A stretch of 64,000 nucleotides of DNA from contig CM082596.2 in the NCBI GenBank assembly GCA_040954595.2, positions 248,001-312,000 of the forward strand, given 5' to 3'. Source of the stretch: Balanoglossus misakiensis. Taxonomy: Eukaryota > Hemichordata. Position numbers and translations under genes: made by a program. The notes under the pieces are model-generated. The model did not search any database. It had not been told where the DNA came from and saw nothing but the letters and a program-made list of their open reading frames with translations. Positions 12,228 through 26,600 of the stretch are shown in pieces (positions within the stretch are counted from its first letter, which is position 1; each line of letters opens with the position of its first letter).

Positions 12228-13552
12228 GACTGTACGAGGGATTTCATGGAAAATAAACTCGGCATCAATATTTTTTATTGCTTCCGATATATACAAAAAA
12301 TAACCGGAGGGATATCTGGTAATTCTCAGAATTGTGGTGATTTATCTATCTCTGCAAAACACAATGAAGATGTTGATTTCACGAAGAGAAATTCTACTCC
12401 CATAGAGTCTGCCATATGGGTGGCAACAATTCAGGCTGAGCAGAATGTTGTTTATCACCTAGCACCAAGGATCCTTTCATTCATACACCAAGTATCAATC
12501 ACGACTGTTTAGCCTTACGCGGCACACTCTGAAAAACTCTAAATCATGGTTATGGTTGACTTGCATGGATTACGAAACGAGTGTCGCTTCATGCTTGATA
12601 CTTTACTGACCTACTTGATCAGCATGTCTTAATCCGAACATAAATTCCAGTGATACAAATCTGATCTATTTTGAGAGCAACGCGCTTGGCAAAGGGGATT
12701 TCAGTGAACTCCCAGATAGGAAATCACAAGGAAACAGAAATGAAATTAGCTATGAATATGGTGACCATTTTTGTTATTAATGAAGAGGTATATCTAGTAC
12801 TTCATAAGTTGATAAATTCAACAGTCAATATGGTAGCGAAAAAAAAAATCAAATTTAATGTTCTGACCATGCGCATAACAATCAACTGCGGTATGAAAGC
12901 CTGTCTGATTATTCTATCTATTTCTCCCGTAAAAGAACCAGACTTGATTTGATTTTCATTAACTTCAGAGTATATGTTTAAATAGTAAAGTTATATTACA
13001 TGACAAGTTGTACACGCCTTTGTAATGAACAGTTTATTGTGTTCCATCAACTTTGAACAAATATCGTACTCATAAAGAAGCGTGACCACAGGCAATGAAT
13101 GCAATCAAGCACACGTATTGAGAATCTGGACAATAATTGATTGAAAATAAAATAATTTCCAATGAATACTATAGCGTGTTCATCAATTGCATTATTAAAA
13201 CACAAACAAGGGTCTAGTCTATTAATCGTAGTCAACCGTATGTGTACTTTTTATCAATTGTTCCGTGTACATGTTCAGTAAATGTCAAATGGCTTTTCAA
13301 ACATGTTTGTGACTCAACCGAGTAATGGTGTCACGGTATAGCATTGTGTAGTAGCCGTAAGCTGGCTTTATAGCAAATGGATGAATTCGTATGAAAGAAG
13401 AAATTGCCGATGATTGCAGTGTTTTAAGTATCTTTCACAATGCGAGTGTGTTAACTAAATCTATATTTAAAAACATTTGCTTTATATGCCAATTAACAAT
13501 TAATTTCATGACAGTAGAATTGCATCCTTATGTGGCCAGATGTTCATAATTT
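12228..13552. other. No supported gene
   Basis: An 88-codon + strand frame at 12246-12512 starts at an ATG but has no recognised domain. I treat it as unproven. The rest is AT-rich with no feature. Confidence 0.3.
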
Positions 13553-13672
13553 TGAGTGAGTGAGTGAGTGAGTGAGTGAGTGAGTGAGTGAGTGAGTGAG
13601 TGAGTGAGTGAGTGAGTGAGTGAGTGAGTGAGTGAGTGAGTGAGTCAGTCAGTCAGTCAGTCAGTCAGTCAG
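13553..13672 (+). repeat. Compound microsatellite (TGAG)23-(TCAG)7
   Basis: There are 23 uninterrupted copies of TGAG (13553-13644), followed without a break by 7 copies of TCAG (13645-13672). The switch is a single G-to-C change in the repeat unit that was then itself amplified. The array is a likely length polymorphism. Confidence 0.98.
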
Positions 13673-14216
13673 CGTGTCCTACATGTACTTGAATTGCTGT
13701 GTGGAGATGACGTCACACACTGTTTACATTTACCTTGGTAATAAAAGGACGGGAAAGAATAAGCGGTGTGTTCGAAGGTAATCCAATTGGAAGAGTAAAT
13801 CAGATTAACAATGTCAGGCAAGAGTAACTCATACATTCACACAAATATTATTACATGCACCCAGTTCTGACGAATAGAATGATACTTTGCTGTCAGTTCA
13901 TCTAAATGTAATATTCAAACGGGTTAACATTCCTGAAGAGTTTAAGATGTTTCCTACGTCATCATTCCACACTACAACAGTTTACAGAATCAACCAAGTA
14001 TTCATTTCTTTCCATTGATAATAAACTAGGTGCGAGATTCCTTTGTTCATGTGGACTTCCTAGATTACTAACACTGTGAATCCAATTATGTTGTGTGTAG
14101 CGTACAGAAAACTTTAATTTCAAGTTGTAACTTGAATGCAAACATTCCAAATCAGGTTGATTGGATTATGGTACAAAACTATTGTGACCCTAATCCACTC
14201 AAATTGGAAACTCACT

Positions 14217-14627
14217 TTACACATCATTATTTCTGCCAGACATGAAGTCAGATGACTTGTGTATTTCAAATGAAGGACAGATATTCAAATGCCTCAGTAG
14301 ATCGATCACATTAATCCGATACGCTTTGATACACATTGTCAATGTAAAAAAACAAGGTTTTGTTGACTGAACGCATCTACTCTTGAATTTCAATAAAAAT
14401 CCATTATTATTTACATAGTTATGCTCAGCTTGGAAATCTTTGTTAAAAGCTTGAGCTTTTCTATCTATTTGAATAAACATTGGCATTTTTATTTGATCAC
14501 ATGTTACAAAATGATTGATTGGCGTGTTTCCTTTACATACAGCAAACTCGCCAACTAGGCATGCCTGTGTGTTACTTAGGGGAAAGTAGCTTGGTAAAAT
14601 AAACCATATGATAGCTATATGTGCCAT
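14217..14627 (-). CDS. Candidate secreted Cys-containing protein ORF
   Basis: An ATG at 14627 (TTGATGG) opens about 136 codons on the minus strand. The N-terminus, beginning AHIAIIWFILPSYFPLS, reads as a signal peptide with a plausible cleavage before CLVGEF. Seven cysteines are spread through the mature part. The TAA stop overlaps a strong donor (A|GTGAGT) just after it, so the frame may be a single-exon reading or an exon being read in the wrong frame. A short string NNNGFL also occurs in the frame at 9691-9939, followed in both by Cys and FFT residues. That resemblance is too short to claim homology. The family is unknown. Confidence 0.22.
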   Translation of the reverse strand: MAHIAIIWFILPSYFPLSNTQACLVGEFAVCKGNTPINHFVTCDQIKMPMFIQIDRKAQAFNKDFQAEHNYVNNNGFLLKFKSRCVQSTKPCFFTLTMCIKAYRINVIDLLRHLNICPSFEIHKSSDFMSGRNNDV

Positions 14628-14630
14628 CAA

Positions 14631-17600
14631 CGACTGTTTATGTGTGGGTAGTTTATGATTTTCTGTACATTATCGATATCATCAATAATTAAAATAAATA
14701 AACTAAATCTGATTCAAGTTACACGGGGGTGCACACCCCCTCTCCCCTTTATTGAACAGCTTCAAACACACAAGGCAAACTCTGCATCATAAAGGATGCA
14801 TTGGCTTTAGTCTAATACTTTAAAAAAAAAAATTTAGTTGATGGAATAACTTTCTGTGAATTGTACAGGAGAAACACTCACAATGTTAACCTCCTTGAAG
14901 CCGGAGACAGACACCCATTAAAGCCAAACACATCCTTCCAGCGTATCATAATTCATGTTCATTCATTTACAATCTAGTGTAGAGACAATGAGTTTGACCG
15001 TTGCCACTTTCATTTATATTGAGAATCAAGATTTATGTTTGGCTAATGCGTGAGTTGAGTGCAATATTACCAATTAACCTGTCTATACTGCTAATGACGT
15101 ATTTTCTTTTACCTTTCGTTAATAACGCTCCTACACATCCGCCGTTCCTTTCATACGTATTTTATTGAAATTTTATATAATGTATATGATTTATCTTTCC
15201 CAATTCTTTGTAAACGAAATTGAATAAGCTGATTTACAATAAAAAGCGCAAACTCGATGACTCTGTTTTACCTCCCACGTTGTTCATCGTCTATAGTACA
15301 TTTCAAAGTAAAGTGCTTGTCACATTGTGATCCAGTGTTACGTTTATAGGGACATTATTGCATTGAGAGAACTAGTCACCCATGGACAGCATTGTTTCAA
15401 CGTCATACGCCATTTTAAGTCGGTGTTAAAAAGTGAGTTTAACATTTAAGTAACAGGTGATTAGAATCAATAATTTCGTCTCTTTTTCCTTCAACCTTTT
15501 TCTTCAAAATGTTCAATTCCCTGGTTGCTATACGATTAATGCTAGATGTTAAAGGTCATTTTAATAACAGACTTAATTGAAGGCAACAGTCATTTCAATA
15601 TAAATATCAGTTTGTTTTCAGTGGCTTACCCAATCTGGAAATTGCATGTAATTGTTTTTTAACAATGTTTGGAAATGTATCCATTACTACTTAAGCGTTG
15701 TTTATCATATTTACCACACTATTTAATCCATTCAGCGATTATTTATGTTTCATATCTTCTGAGGTGAGCTATAATGCTGAGTATGATTATTGCTTTAGGT
15801 GATGAGTGAATAGTAGTAGAGTATGGATATATTGTTGAATGTTTCCAACAGGGGTCTTTAAAAGATTTGTGCCTGGCGCAACGCTAATGCTATATTGAGC
15901 TTTGCAGCCGGAATAGCGACCATACTAATAAAGCATGAATTCTTTACGGCGACGCTTGTCTGATGTACACGATATTTCAATTAGCTCATTTGACAGTGTT
16001 TTTCAACAACTCCACTGAGGTTAAACGACGTAAAAGATAAAGCAAGGAATGGAAAACATTTACTTTGGACTACCCATAATATCTGATTTATACTAATGGT
16101 ATTTTTGAGCAGTGAGATATACAAGCTGTAATTTTGTGCAAAGCCGACACCATTACTTTTCTGCCCAGATGACCATTACAGCTATTGCTTAAAAATATGT
16201 TCAAACATACGTGTCCAACTAGAATTGTTTAAACACATTTCGTATTCTGACAGTATAGCATACTGGAGAATCTACTCAGAGATGTGTGCTTAAGTCAAAT
16301 TCCCAATGAACACATACGTATCAGGACAACCTCCCTTAAACACTCTCAATATCTATTCAGACTAGCATGTCACATAATGCAGTTCTAGATTGATCTATAC
16401 ACACCACATATTCACAATCATTTAGTTAAATGTGAATAAAATATGACAATTTCTACATACATTTAAATGTGAGTGGTCTAGCATCTTTGATATGATATGC
16501 CAAATTCTCAAGAAAGTGAATTTTCTTTTAGCCTTAAATTTTGATATATTTTGATCGATTTGGCCTTTTACTGAACTTTGTGAGAGAACGCACAACGCAG
16601 CATTTTTATTAAGCAGTTATAAGCGCGTACATGACTGAAGGGAAACAAGCTCATTATTAGCTATTTCGCAGCATGAACTAATAAGAAACCACAGGGCATT
16701 GGCAGAATCCTACATGTACTCTGATAAACAGAACAGGCGTTGATGATATGCTATTAGGGCAACACAATGAACAGTCATGTTACAGATTATAAACACATTT
16801 CAATCAAATTTCAACTAAAGAGTTATTGGTGTCAATCATACTTCATGTAGATGCATGTACAGAGGTTAATGTCATGATCATGATTGGCGCTTAAGTTCAA
16901 TCAATAATATTTATAAAGAGTGTTGGTGTTGAAATAATTCATGGCGATCACCTGCTATCATTATCGGGTCTGTATAGCCCTGTATTTGGACATAGCTTCA
17001 TTGTCTTTGGGGAATCAGTCAAGCATGTAACGCATGATCTGAAAGTCGTCACTGTAAACACATTGTCTTGATTATTAGCAGCCTTCTCATTTCAACTTCA
17101 TGAACTTTACACATAAGTGTACCATGTCCTGCTTTCAGTGAGAGAAATCCTTTCTGAATGTTACCTAACATGAACTTTGTGACCCCCGATTTACAATTTC
17201 ATTTAAAATTCAACAGATGTTTCATCTGAACTAGAATTAAAGCTAATGTAAACGAAACCAAAATGCCAATATCCGTTCAGTATCGATAGAAATTGTGATG
17301 CTTTCACAGAGGTAACAGTGTTGACAAAAAGAAATCTACTACATTCTGTGCTAAAATTGAGCTCATCTGGTGCTTTTGCATAATGTGTATATTTCACAAA
17401 AAATAATCTCGTAAAAGTAAACTGGAAGATGAGTGTAATCTTCCTCGTTTTATTACATCTTCTTCGGTTGAGTACCGTACATTACCGTGCAATCAGTTTG
17501 TAGCCATTGCTATTTTTAAAGAAATGACAGAAATGACTCCTATTTACATTCTTCTGGACTGTGCAGTGAATGGTGAGCCACAGTTTTTTTCTCACGTCCG

Positions 17601-20600
17601 TAGTGGAGCGAGTGTGAGAATTTTGAAATCAATTTGATTCAGGAACAACAAAAGCATGACACCAAATTATTGTTTTATTATTATTTTTGATATTGTTGTT
17701 GTTAAGTGTAAGATCCTCAAATAATCATATTTATACTGTTTGCTCATGAATCGTACACGATGCATTGGAAATAACACAGACACTTGACATATATCCTTTC
17801 AAATAGAGTTTGTTCAAAGAGTCACATTATCCTGTCAATGTCACCCATTTCTTTGTAAAGGACGTTTCCTAGATTGCATTCCCCGAATCCATTACGGCAA
17901 AGGAATTATACCCACTCCATAACTTGCGAATTAGGGGATTAGATTCGGAACATACATATTAGATGTTCGCACCGGTTTGCAGGAAAACATGATTACCTTC
18001 GTCAGTGCTTAGTCAGGGAAGCAAAATATAAACTATGCTTATCTTAAGAAAAGAATTCCTGATTATAGTGATCATTCAGGATCTGTTCATAGGAAAAATA
18101 GGGGGTATGTGCCAGTCAGTTTATAGCATCCTTCAATCGCCATGCTGTAGGCGATGAAGTGGGTTATTCCGTAAAGTTGTGAAATCATTAACCTGCTCTT
18201 CCCCTGTTACGTATTTGTATACAACCTGTTGAAGTAAAATGCCAAGAAAGTCCTCTGCTGTAGACAGTAAGTATTTTGAACTTCTCTTTATGATGCGGTT
18301 GCCCTTTGATGAAAGTGAATAAAATAGAAAGCTGTACATAACAATGATTTGATTACTTCTATAAATTAAACGTCGGAAACTAGAAGTATCATTTTTTTAT
18401 AGCACTGTAAATTTATCGTATCTCAGAGAAAGCTTTACTAAATGATATAAGGTTCCATTGTCAGATTGTAAAGTTAAGTGGTCTTTCATAAGTCAACGTT
18501 AATTCAATACGTCATCATGTGAGATAGTAAAATTTACGGAGGGCAGCATTTCCGCTTGCCAAGGTCTCCTTTCTCACAGCATGATGTTCTGCGAATACAG
18601 AACTTAGCGGAACAGGCTGTCAGATCATGGATTTATAAGCACCACCCCTCACATGTATACGACATGTAAGTAGAAATCTAACATATGGGATGGCAAAACA
18701 TAAACAAATGGGTATTACTGTCATTCAAAAATTGCATTGGTGATTATAGTTGCTTCGAGGAAATCTCATGGTTGGTTGCCGGGACAACTGCTTGGTTAAT
18801 ATAAAAGTCAGTGAAGAAATTCACGCCACTGGCTTTATCTAACAATGTTCTGTGCACATCTTTGAATACTCCCTGTGTTATTCAAAACCGACACGTTGCA
18901 ATTCATCCTTGGGGTTTTCATTGTGTGACAGCTCATTTGCAAATGTGGGAGCGGTGTAGAGCTTCCGTTCTGTAAGACGTCTTTTGATGCATTGCAAAGT
19001 GAGCGGGGACATCTTCTTAGGCTCACAGCATGACAAGCTCGATAAGGAAATGGTGCCCAATTGACATGTGGTTATGGAAAAAGACTGATCATTAACCTGG
19101 AAAGCATAGTAATAACATGCCATGTTGTTATAATGTAGTTTTGGACAAGTTGGCCACAGGAAAAACAACTGCAAAACAAATCTGCTGATGCCATTTTCCA
19201 TGTTGATCTGTCAGTTGAGGAGATTCTGAAATTGTTTGCCAAATATGTAGTTTTACGACCCACAGTATGCTAGTGGCACATTTTTCAGATTGCACAATAA
19301 GCTGTAGGCTTTTTTCACCATCATTACATGCAATTTTTTACCAGACTAGGTAAATACGGATAATCATTTTTCTTGGAATTTAGGCGAACGTTACTCTTAG
19401 AATACCCACAGGGGTATATCCCGTAAATTAAGGAAAGGTCACACGTCCAGTTTAAGAGGTCTGTCAGTGGGAAGTGTTCAAAACAAAATAAGACTCATCA
19501 ACAGCTGTAAGTCAATTTTCATGTTATTTTCAAGGTAAAATAAAATGTCTTTATAGTTTAACACGGTGATCATGGTGATTAATGGTTCACAATTCAATGG
19601 TCACTATAAAACGATTAAAACACTGTCATGTGGATGTGATGAGCCTTCATATTGCAAGAACTCCAGAGAGATTTTTTTCTATCGTCATGGTTCGTCTTCC
19701 TCACTTAAGAAAATAATATGTATTAATATTCCATAGGCTTACCCCTCTACAGAAATACTTCCAAATAGATGAACACTTATCCGGTTTTAGATGGTGCAGT
19801 CGAAAAGTGAAGTTCTCGGAAGCATGTTTGGAAAAACTATTGTTCCAATGAGAGTGAAAAGCAGCTTGAGATCGCGTCATTTATCGACCTGTCTGCAAAA
19901 ATCATGTATATATTGAGATTTACACTGCGTTATTGAATTGCTGAAATCCATTAAGTAATGACATCGGCGTAGTCACACAATCAATCACCGTCCTGTCAGC
20001 CAAAAGGTTAAGGACCTCGATTACCACAATGACACCAGCCACACTGCAAAGACATTTTACTTAGACTGTGCTGACGGTAACATCCTCTTCCTTTCTTACA
20101 AACAAATGATCATGCAGTACATGATGCTCATGTTCACTTATCCTCCATTAGAAAATAATCTACCTAGCCTGACTGATACAGAACATCTTGTGCACATTTA
20201 ATGGTTCAACTTGATATGAACACGACTAGCTGCCAAATGAACATGACTGTGTGATACTTTTTTTCAAGACACAGAGAAACTTTTTTAAGTAGTTGATATA
20301 GTCTAGATCAGTGACTATAGTTGCAGTTATTGAGGTCTTTCACCTTGTTGCTATATAACAATGGATAATGTGAACATTTGAACATTTATTCTCATCTGCC
20401 ACAGATTGAAACAAATAAATGACATGATCAGAATATGGCAACATCTGGATTCACTGTTTACCTATACGCCTAACGTCATTGCTCAATGATTGATAATGAC
20501 AGCTAATATATGCTAGAAGTCATATTCTCTCTGTATTTTTATCTTAGATGTGTAAACTTCCTTCAACCTTGGGAGGGGATTTAATAAGAAATGTTTCGAC

Positions 20601-23600
20601 CGTTAGAGGTTAAACTAAAATGGTGACTGACAAGCAATAATGTTAATTATGAGACATGAAACAAAGAAAGTTATATCGTGCCAATTTTATAGGTTTATCC
20701 TAACAGCTGTTTCCACTTGTTATTTCATCTAATTTAGTCAATGTTACCTCATAAAAGGGTTACCTAAAATAATTGTGACCATCGGGATAGGGAAGACTTA
20801 ATCTAAATCAATTTATTCCTGGAGGTCCAATTTGGTTCCTCCACCATCAGTTCACCTCAAGGCAATTTTCTAATCCTCATTACTAAAACTCTCCAAGGGT
20901 TTTCTGATGAATAACATGCTTTTGTTTGCATGTCAACTCCTGAACTATTAGGATGGTTTTTCTAGTCTGAGATCAAAATGTATTGACGCTTTCGATGAGT
21001 AACCTTTTATTTTTAGTGCAGGAAGACACAAATTAACCCTGTGAAGTTGTCACTGCCACTTTCCAGTGAACTGCACAAACAATAATCAACAAAGGTGAAG
21101 ACAGTTCACTCTGATTAACTTGTATTCTATGTGCTATATTTTAATATTCTGATCTAATGAGATTCGCGATAATACAATTAGCCCGGCACACAAGAAGGTG
21201 ACTATGAGAAATCTCTCGCAACATCTTAAAGAAAAGAAAGCCTTAAACTTAAAGTTCCTTTATATTGTCCCTTATTTTGAGTTCTGTATTCCGTTTATAA
21301 CCCTATTTCAAATAATATGACTATAGTAATAATCATAAATCTGTTTACATCAATGTGCTATAGAATAAAAGGTATAAATAATATTTTATGAGGATAATAC
21401 CATTCTGGAATCGCTTCATAAGTAAGAAATCATTCCAAACTGAATGAAATCAATTGAAATACTTATTTCATAACTCACTCAAACAAAACATCTACTACTG
21501 GAATGATCATCTACTACATTCTTTTCTTTCGGTTGCTTGTCAATCTTGCTCATAAATCTCACTCACACTGACTATAACTCAATCCATCAATATATGCATG
21601 TCGTTTTGAAATGGCATCATTCCATTTGATGCATTCCGTTGATGTCATATATAATCGTCCAATTAAATGAAAGCGAACACATGGAGAGACCTCATGAAAG
21701 CACCCTCCCATGATGCATTATCAAATTGGAAGTCTGCAATATGAAGAACCCGCATGAAATCCAATATGGTAGGTGTTCTGGTGAACAAAACATGGGTTCT
21801 CACGTGAGAAGTCTTTCATTTCACATGTCATTAGACCCTAGTGTCTGGGAAACATTTTACAAAATATGTGATACTTTTTGTACACGGTTTGCTCATTATT
21901 GTAATAACTATATAGATTGCACAGCGATATTATCATCCATTATAATGCCCATTTTATTCTTGACTCAAAATGCATCCATGGCTACATAGTATGCATGCAA
22001 TAAAGTTCCCACAGATTGACAAAATAAATATGCACTACGTTCGAGAATTAATCGTCCAGCTAGCTCTTCTTTCCTCAATCAGTATCTTATTGTTTGACAT
22101 TATAGTTTGACACACTTGGCAAGAAAAACGTGGTCAAAATCGCAATGCAACAGCAGCTGGCAATACGAACCGTATAGCAAATCAAAATGTATTAAAATTA
22201 TAGTGTATCTCTTTGCCTCGATCATGTCCACCATCTGAGGCAGAGAGCTAGGCTTGTTTCTACATTCAAACATTTTATTCGGCAGGTGTCATGAATTGGT
22301 AAACAAGTGCAATATAAATAGACAAATGATCAATGATAGCTTTGGTAACATTTGCATTTAGATTTCGATTGCTGCCTTTTTTACGTATGGCGGGTGCTTT
22401 AACTTTAGTTATTCAATTTAAATTATAAAAACAACTCTAGTACTTTATACCTTAATACTGATGATGTTCATGAAATTAAAAAATATTCATGCCAAAGTCT
22501 GATTAGTAGACAATTTCCTATTCAAAGCTTCGTTGACCTGCTTGCAGCTTTCAACATTATTCCACTTCGGTGATTACCACAAAATTTGGTCAATTTGAAT
22601 GTAAATTGTTCACAAAGTCTTGTTATTTCAAGTATTGCTAGACTTGTCTCACAGAAGGCCAACAAAACGAGTTCAAAGCATTTATAGAAACCGTGAATAA
22701 AATGTGAACACTAATGCGCAACATTTTAACCATAGTTTGGAAACCGTAAAAGACTAGCTGTTTCTTAAACGCTTGCTCATAGCAGCTGAAATTACAGGGA
22801 CACAAGGATGAAGACTATAACGATAGTATCTTTCTTCTCAGAATCACTCAGAGTGTGCTAAATATAGTTCCACTTTGACTATCTAGTTGATTATAACCAT
22901 TTGAGGGCATTTGCGTTGCCTGTCATCTAAAGGGAAAGTGCTAAAAGTATCAAATGTCAATGTTGTGTGTGTGCAACTTAGAGTTCTATCCAACATTTCA
23001 GATCGTACTGCTCCATAATCTAAATATCAAACCCCTAACAATTAGATTCATTGGCCTGGACTTGCGTACAAAAACAATAATGTCTAGCTAGTATATTACT
23101 TTACAATTGGTATGCCAGACACACCGATTACCACTTAACTGTGGCAAGTGATCAGTTTGAATACATAAAAGAGCTTATAATTTTTCCTAAACGCCTAAAA
23201 ATAAAGCTTCGATGTTAAATTATTCCTGACAATACGACTAAATGAAGTTTAGATTTATTCACCGCTACAGAGTCTTGTTAATTAACCAAATTGGAATTAT
23301 TGATCTAAGGTGCAAATGTTTACAATTAAAATGTTGCCTAACTAATTTCATCATTCCAGCACACTCAAAAGTTACATGATATGATTTGGCACAGCCAAAC
23401 ATGAACTGTTGCCCAAATACCAACATTGCTAATGGTTACAACGGCACACTCCCCCCAAAAGTGCCGTATAACTCCCATTGCCTGACGCATTTTGTGATAC
23501 CCAAACCGTGCGAAGGTGACACATACAGCAACGCATATTGATGTCCTGCAGGTATCCGTTATACGTTAGAGTTTATTCAACACAAGGTGAAGTGATGTAG

Positions 23601-26600
23601 CCGTGTGCCATGTACCAGCTCTGAATGTCGTTAAAGTAATAATACAGCTTACCTGCGTGAATCAAAAATGGAATATGAACCCTTCAATTTCAGCAGTTGT
23701 GTTACTGTATCTGTTAGGTACATTGGCTGACATTATAGAGATCTAAATACATTTTTCGGAAATCTTTTTCGATGTAAGTGGCTCAACAACGATACGCCTT
23801 ATTTATGACATACCACGCTGTGTCAATCAGCAGTGGAGAAAAATATTCTGAACTTGTAAAAGGTATCTGGAAATAAGAGAATGCATTTGTAAAGTAATGG
23901 CCGCTACTTAGATTCTTTTTTGTTTGCTTTTCTCTCTTTGTTGTTGCGAGTGAATGCGCCAAGAGCTTTGCTGTATGTCATTCAAAATGCCACTTCCTAT
24001 GGCAAGACCTTATGACCTTAGCATTCATAGAATAGAACATACAGACGTGCTGTTCACAAGGGTCTACATGACGTGCAATATGGTTATTTGCTAAATGTTA
24101 CTGGGGTCACTTTAAATATCAACATCAAAATGAACTCTGGGTCCATGTCTACATCACTGAGAGAGGTGCAAAAAATTTATTGGAAAAGATTCTTGTGACA
24201 TTTTGTTTTTTACTACAACCATTGTTTCAACCCTTTTCGATAATGATTCTAATCATTATAAATTAAAAATCACTGATGACATGAATTTAACTGTCAGTTA
24301 GTGGATGGATGTTCGAGTAATGGGGTCACTGAAACTTACATTATCTGTTCAATAAATTAATAAAGTCACATTGAGTAATTCTTCTTCGATTTCTCCAAAT
24401 GTCAATGGTCTCTTTCAAAAAAAAAGAACCATTCTCAAAACTGGCCAAGGCATTCAAGGGAAACTTATTTGAGGAAATAAAATGTGCCTCTGATTCAACT
24501 GGGACTGCGACAGACTACAAATGAGGTTTGCCTCACAGTTGATAAAGCAGACAATTTTCGCCAGATCGCGTTATCTAGTTAAACCACTCCACATGTCGTG
24601 AAGATGCTCGTTACTGTAATTTAGTTTCCATTCAATCTACCAATAATACTCTAAACCATTAGAACGATAATAGCCATCATGCCTTTGAGATTCCAGAACA
24701 TTAATTTCCGTCTCGGACACAGTACAATGTTACCCTGGTGATTTCTGAATGATGCAAATTAAACACATGCAGTACAGCGAGAGTAACAATACCTTTATCA
24801 ACCTCGTGGACATCAATTATCTGTTCTTCAAGTAAAAATGTAATTTCTGAACGGGACGTGATCCATCCAAACTACATGTATATGCTTAGAGACATAAAAT
24901 GGATAGGGCTTGGATATAGGGTACGGTAACTTATGGAACATGTAAAAAACAAAACTATTAAAGACAAAATTGTTTTCAGCGATCAATGGCGCTTACGTTT
25001 TCTTTTGTATTCACATTGGATTTACTGATCAGGCAACAAGTGCACTTCACCTTGACCTGAAAGTGATAGCGACAGTTAAGACAATATAGATTCTCTTCCA
25101 TCCAGAGTTCCCTTGCTGCATGGCCTTATACTCTTGCTGCACTGTACTCAAGACAGATGACAGACTCATAGGGACGCCATTTCAGCTTACCCTATTTGAT
25201 CTGCAAACCTGCAGCACTATAGTGACCCTGTCAATAAGCGTACTTCATTTTGACAGGCTTTTCAACGTAGCATGGACCTGCCTGATGTAGTTCATGCAAT
25301 GTTACTGATGAAACTGATGCAAAGATAGGATGTTGTGTTATTGTTATTGTTCCGTGATAAATTGGCAGCTATTCATTTGGATTTCTTTTTGGTACACAAT
25401 AATTGATATGCCCTTTGATAATTAAGTCTTTGAGATAAAAAGCCAAGCATTTATGGGTCAGGGTGTTTTCTTGCGCCTATTAATTTAGCCAATTGAGGAA
25501 CGTTTTATATTCAACCATTTAAGCCTTTTATTGTACAGCATTGCATATCCATAGCTGGTCTTTGTCTGACAAAATAGAGTTTTCTGTCAAAATACATCCA
25601 TTTTTCTCTTTAAAAGACACACATCCTGACAAATGCCACCATTGTAACAGAGAAAATTCGATAATTACATTTAGTATCTCAAATCGATATTCAAAAACAT
25701 TCAGCTTTATTTCAAAAGGGAAGAAGTTTACCAAGCTAATCATAGTTTGAACTCCGTATTGAGTGTTTACTCCATATTCTGTAATTTCCACAGTCACTCT
25801 TGGGCATGCATGATTATATACCAAGTACCATATGGCATCATTGTGTTGGAAAACATATTGAAAACAAATTATGGAACTAATCACACAGCAACGTCAGATT
25901 GTTAGCATACATTACACTTAACGACGTTTCATTTCTTTCCTCTTGACAATTCTGTTGAATGCTTTGGCATGCTCCAATATGCCCTTTCCTATTCTCGTGT
26001 TCAGCTGACACACACTCATATCAGCCTTAGTGAACGTCAACGCCTGTGGCAAAAATTGTGATACGTATAATGTTTCTCGTGAATGCAACGTCATGGTTGT
26101 CCCTGGGAAATACTGTAATGTTACACTTCATCTCTGACGATTGCCACATACTTTCTGAGTAATTTTGTTTCCAATTCACCACTGCTTTATTTATACAGCT
26201 TTGCTACGTGTGATACCCCGGAATATACAAATGTCAAAACCCTTATAGTCACAGAATAAAAATAAAATAAAAGATGAAAGCAAAACACAAAAGTTAAGAT
26301 GAAAACATTTCTTTTTGTAAAAGCAAACATCTTTGAAACAAGAAATATTTGTGAAGCGCTGAGGATCACTGCCTCATTAGTGAAGTTTTATAAGGACATG
26401 TGCCCACACAATGAGTCCTTTGATGCAAGTGCACTCTCCTATACTCTCAAAAGGTTTTGACAAACCATTTGAGATTTCCTTACGTCTCGAGCGAAACAAT
26501 CAAACGTGGCAAATGGAGAAGCCTTGATGTCATCTCCCATGGGAAACTTAATCGGCCTTGTTAACGTTAAGGTTCAGATGAAGATCGAACGACTCGAACC

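Noticed and set aside
18878-19201. 107-codon minus-strand frame with ATG in fair context
   Set aside because: No recognisable domain or supporting splice structure; two other minus-strand frames overlap it.
25528-25884. 118-codon minus-strand frame
   Set aside because: It starts at GTG, has no splice sites or motif, and frames of this length are expected a couple of times by chance in 64 kb of such AT-rich DNA.
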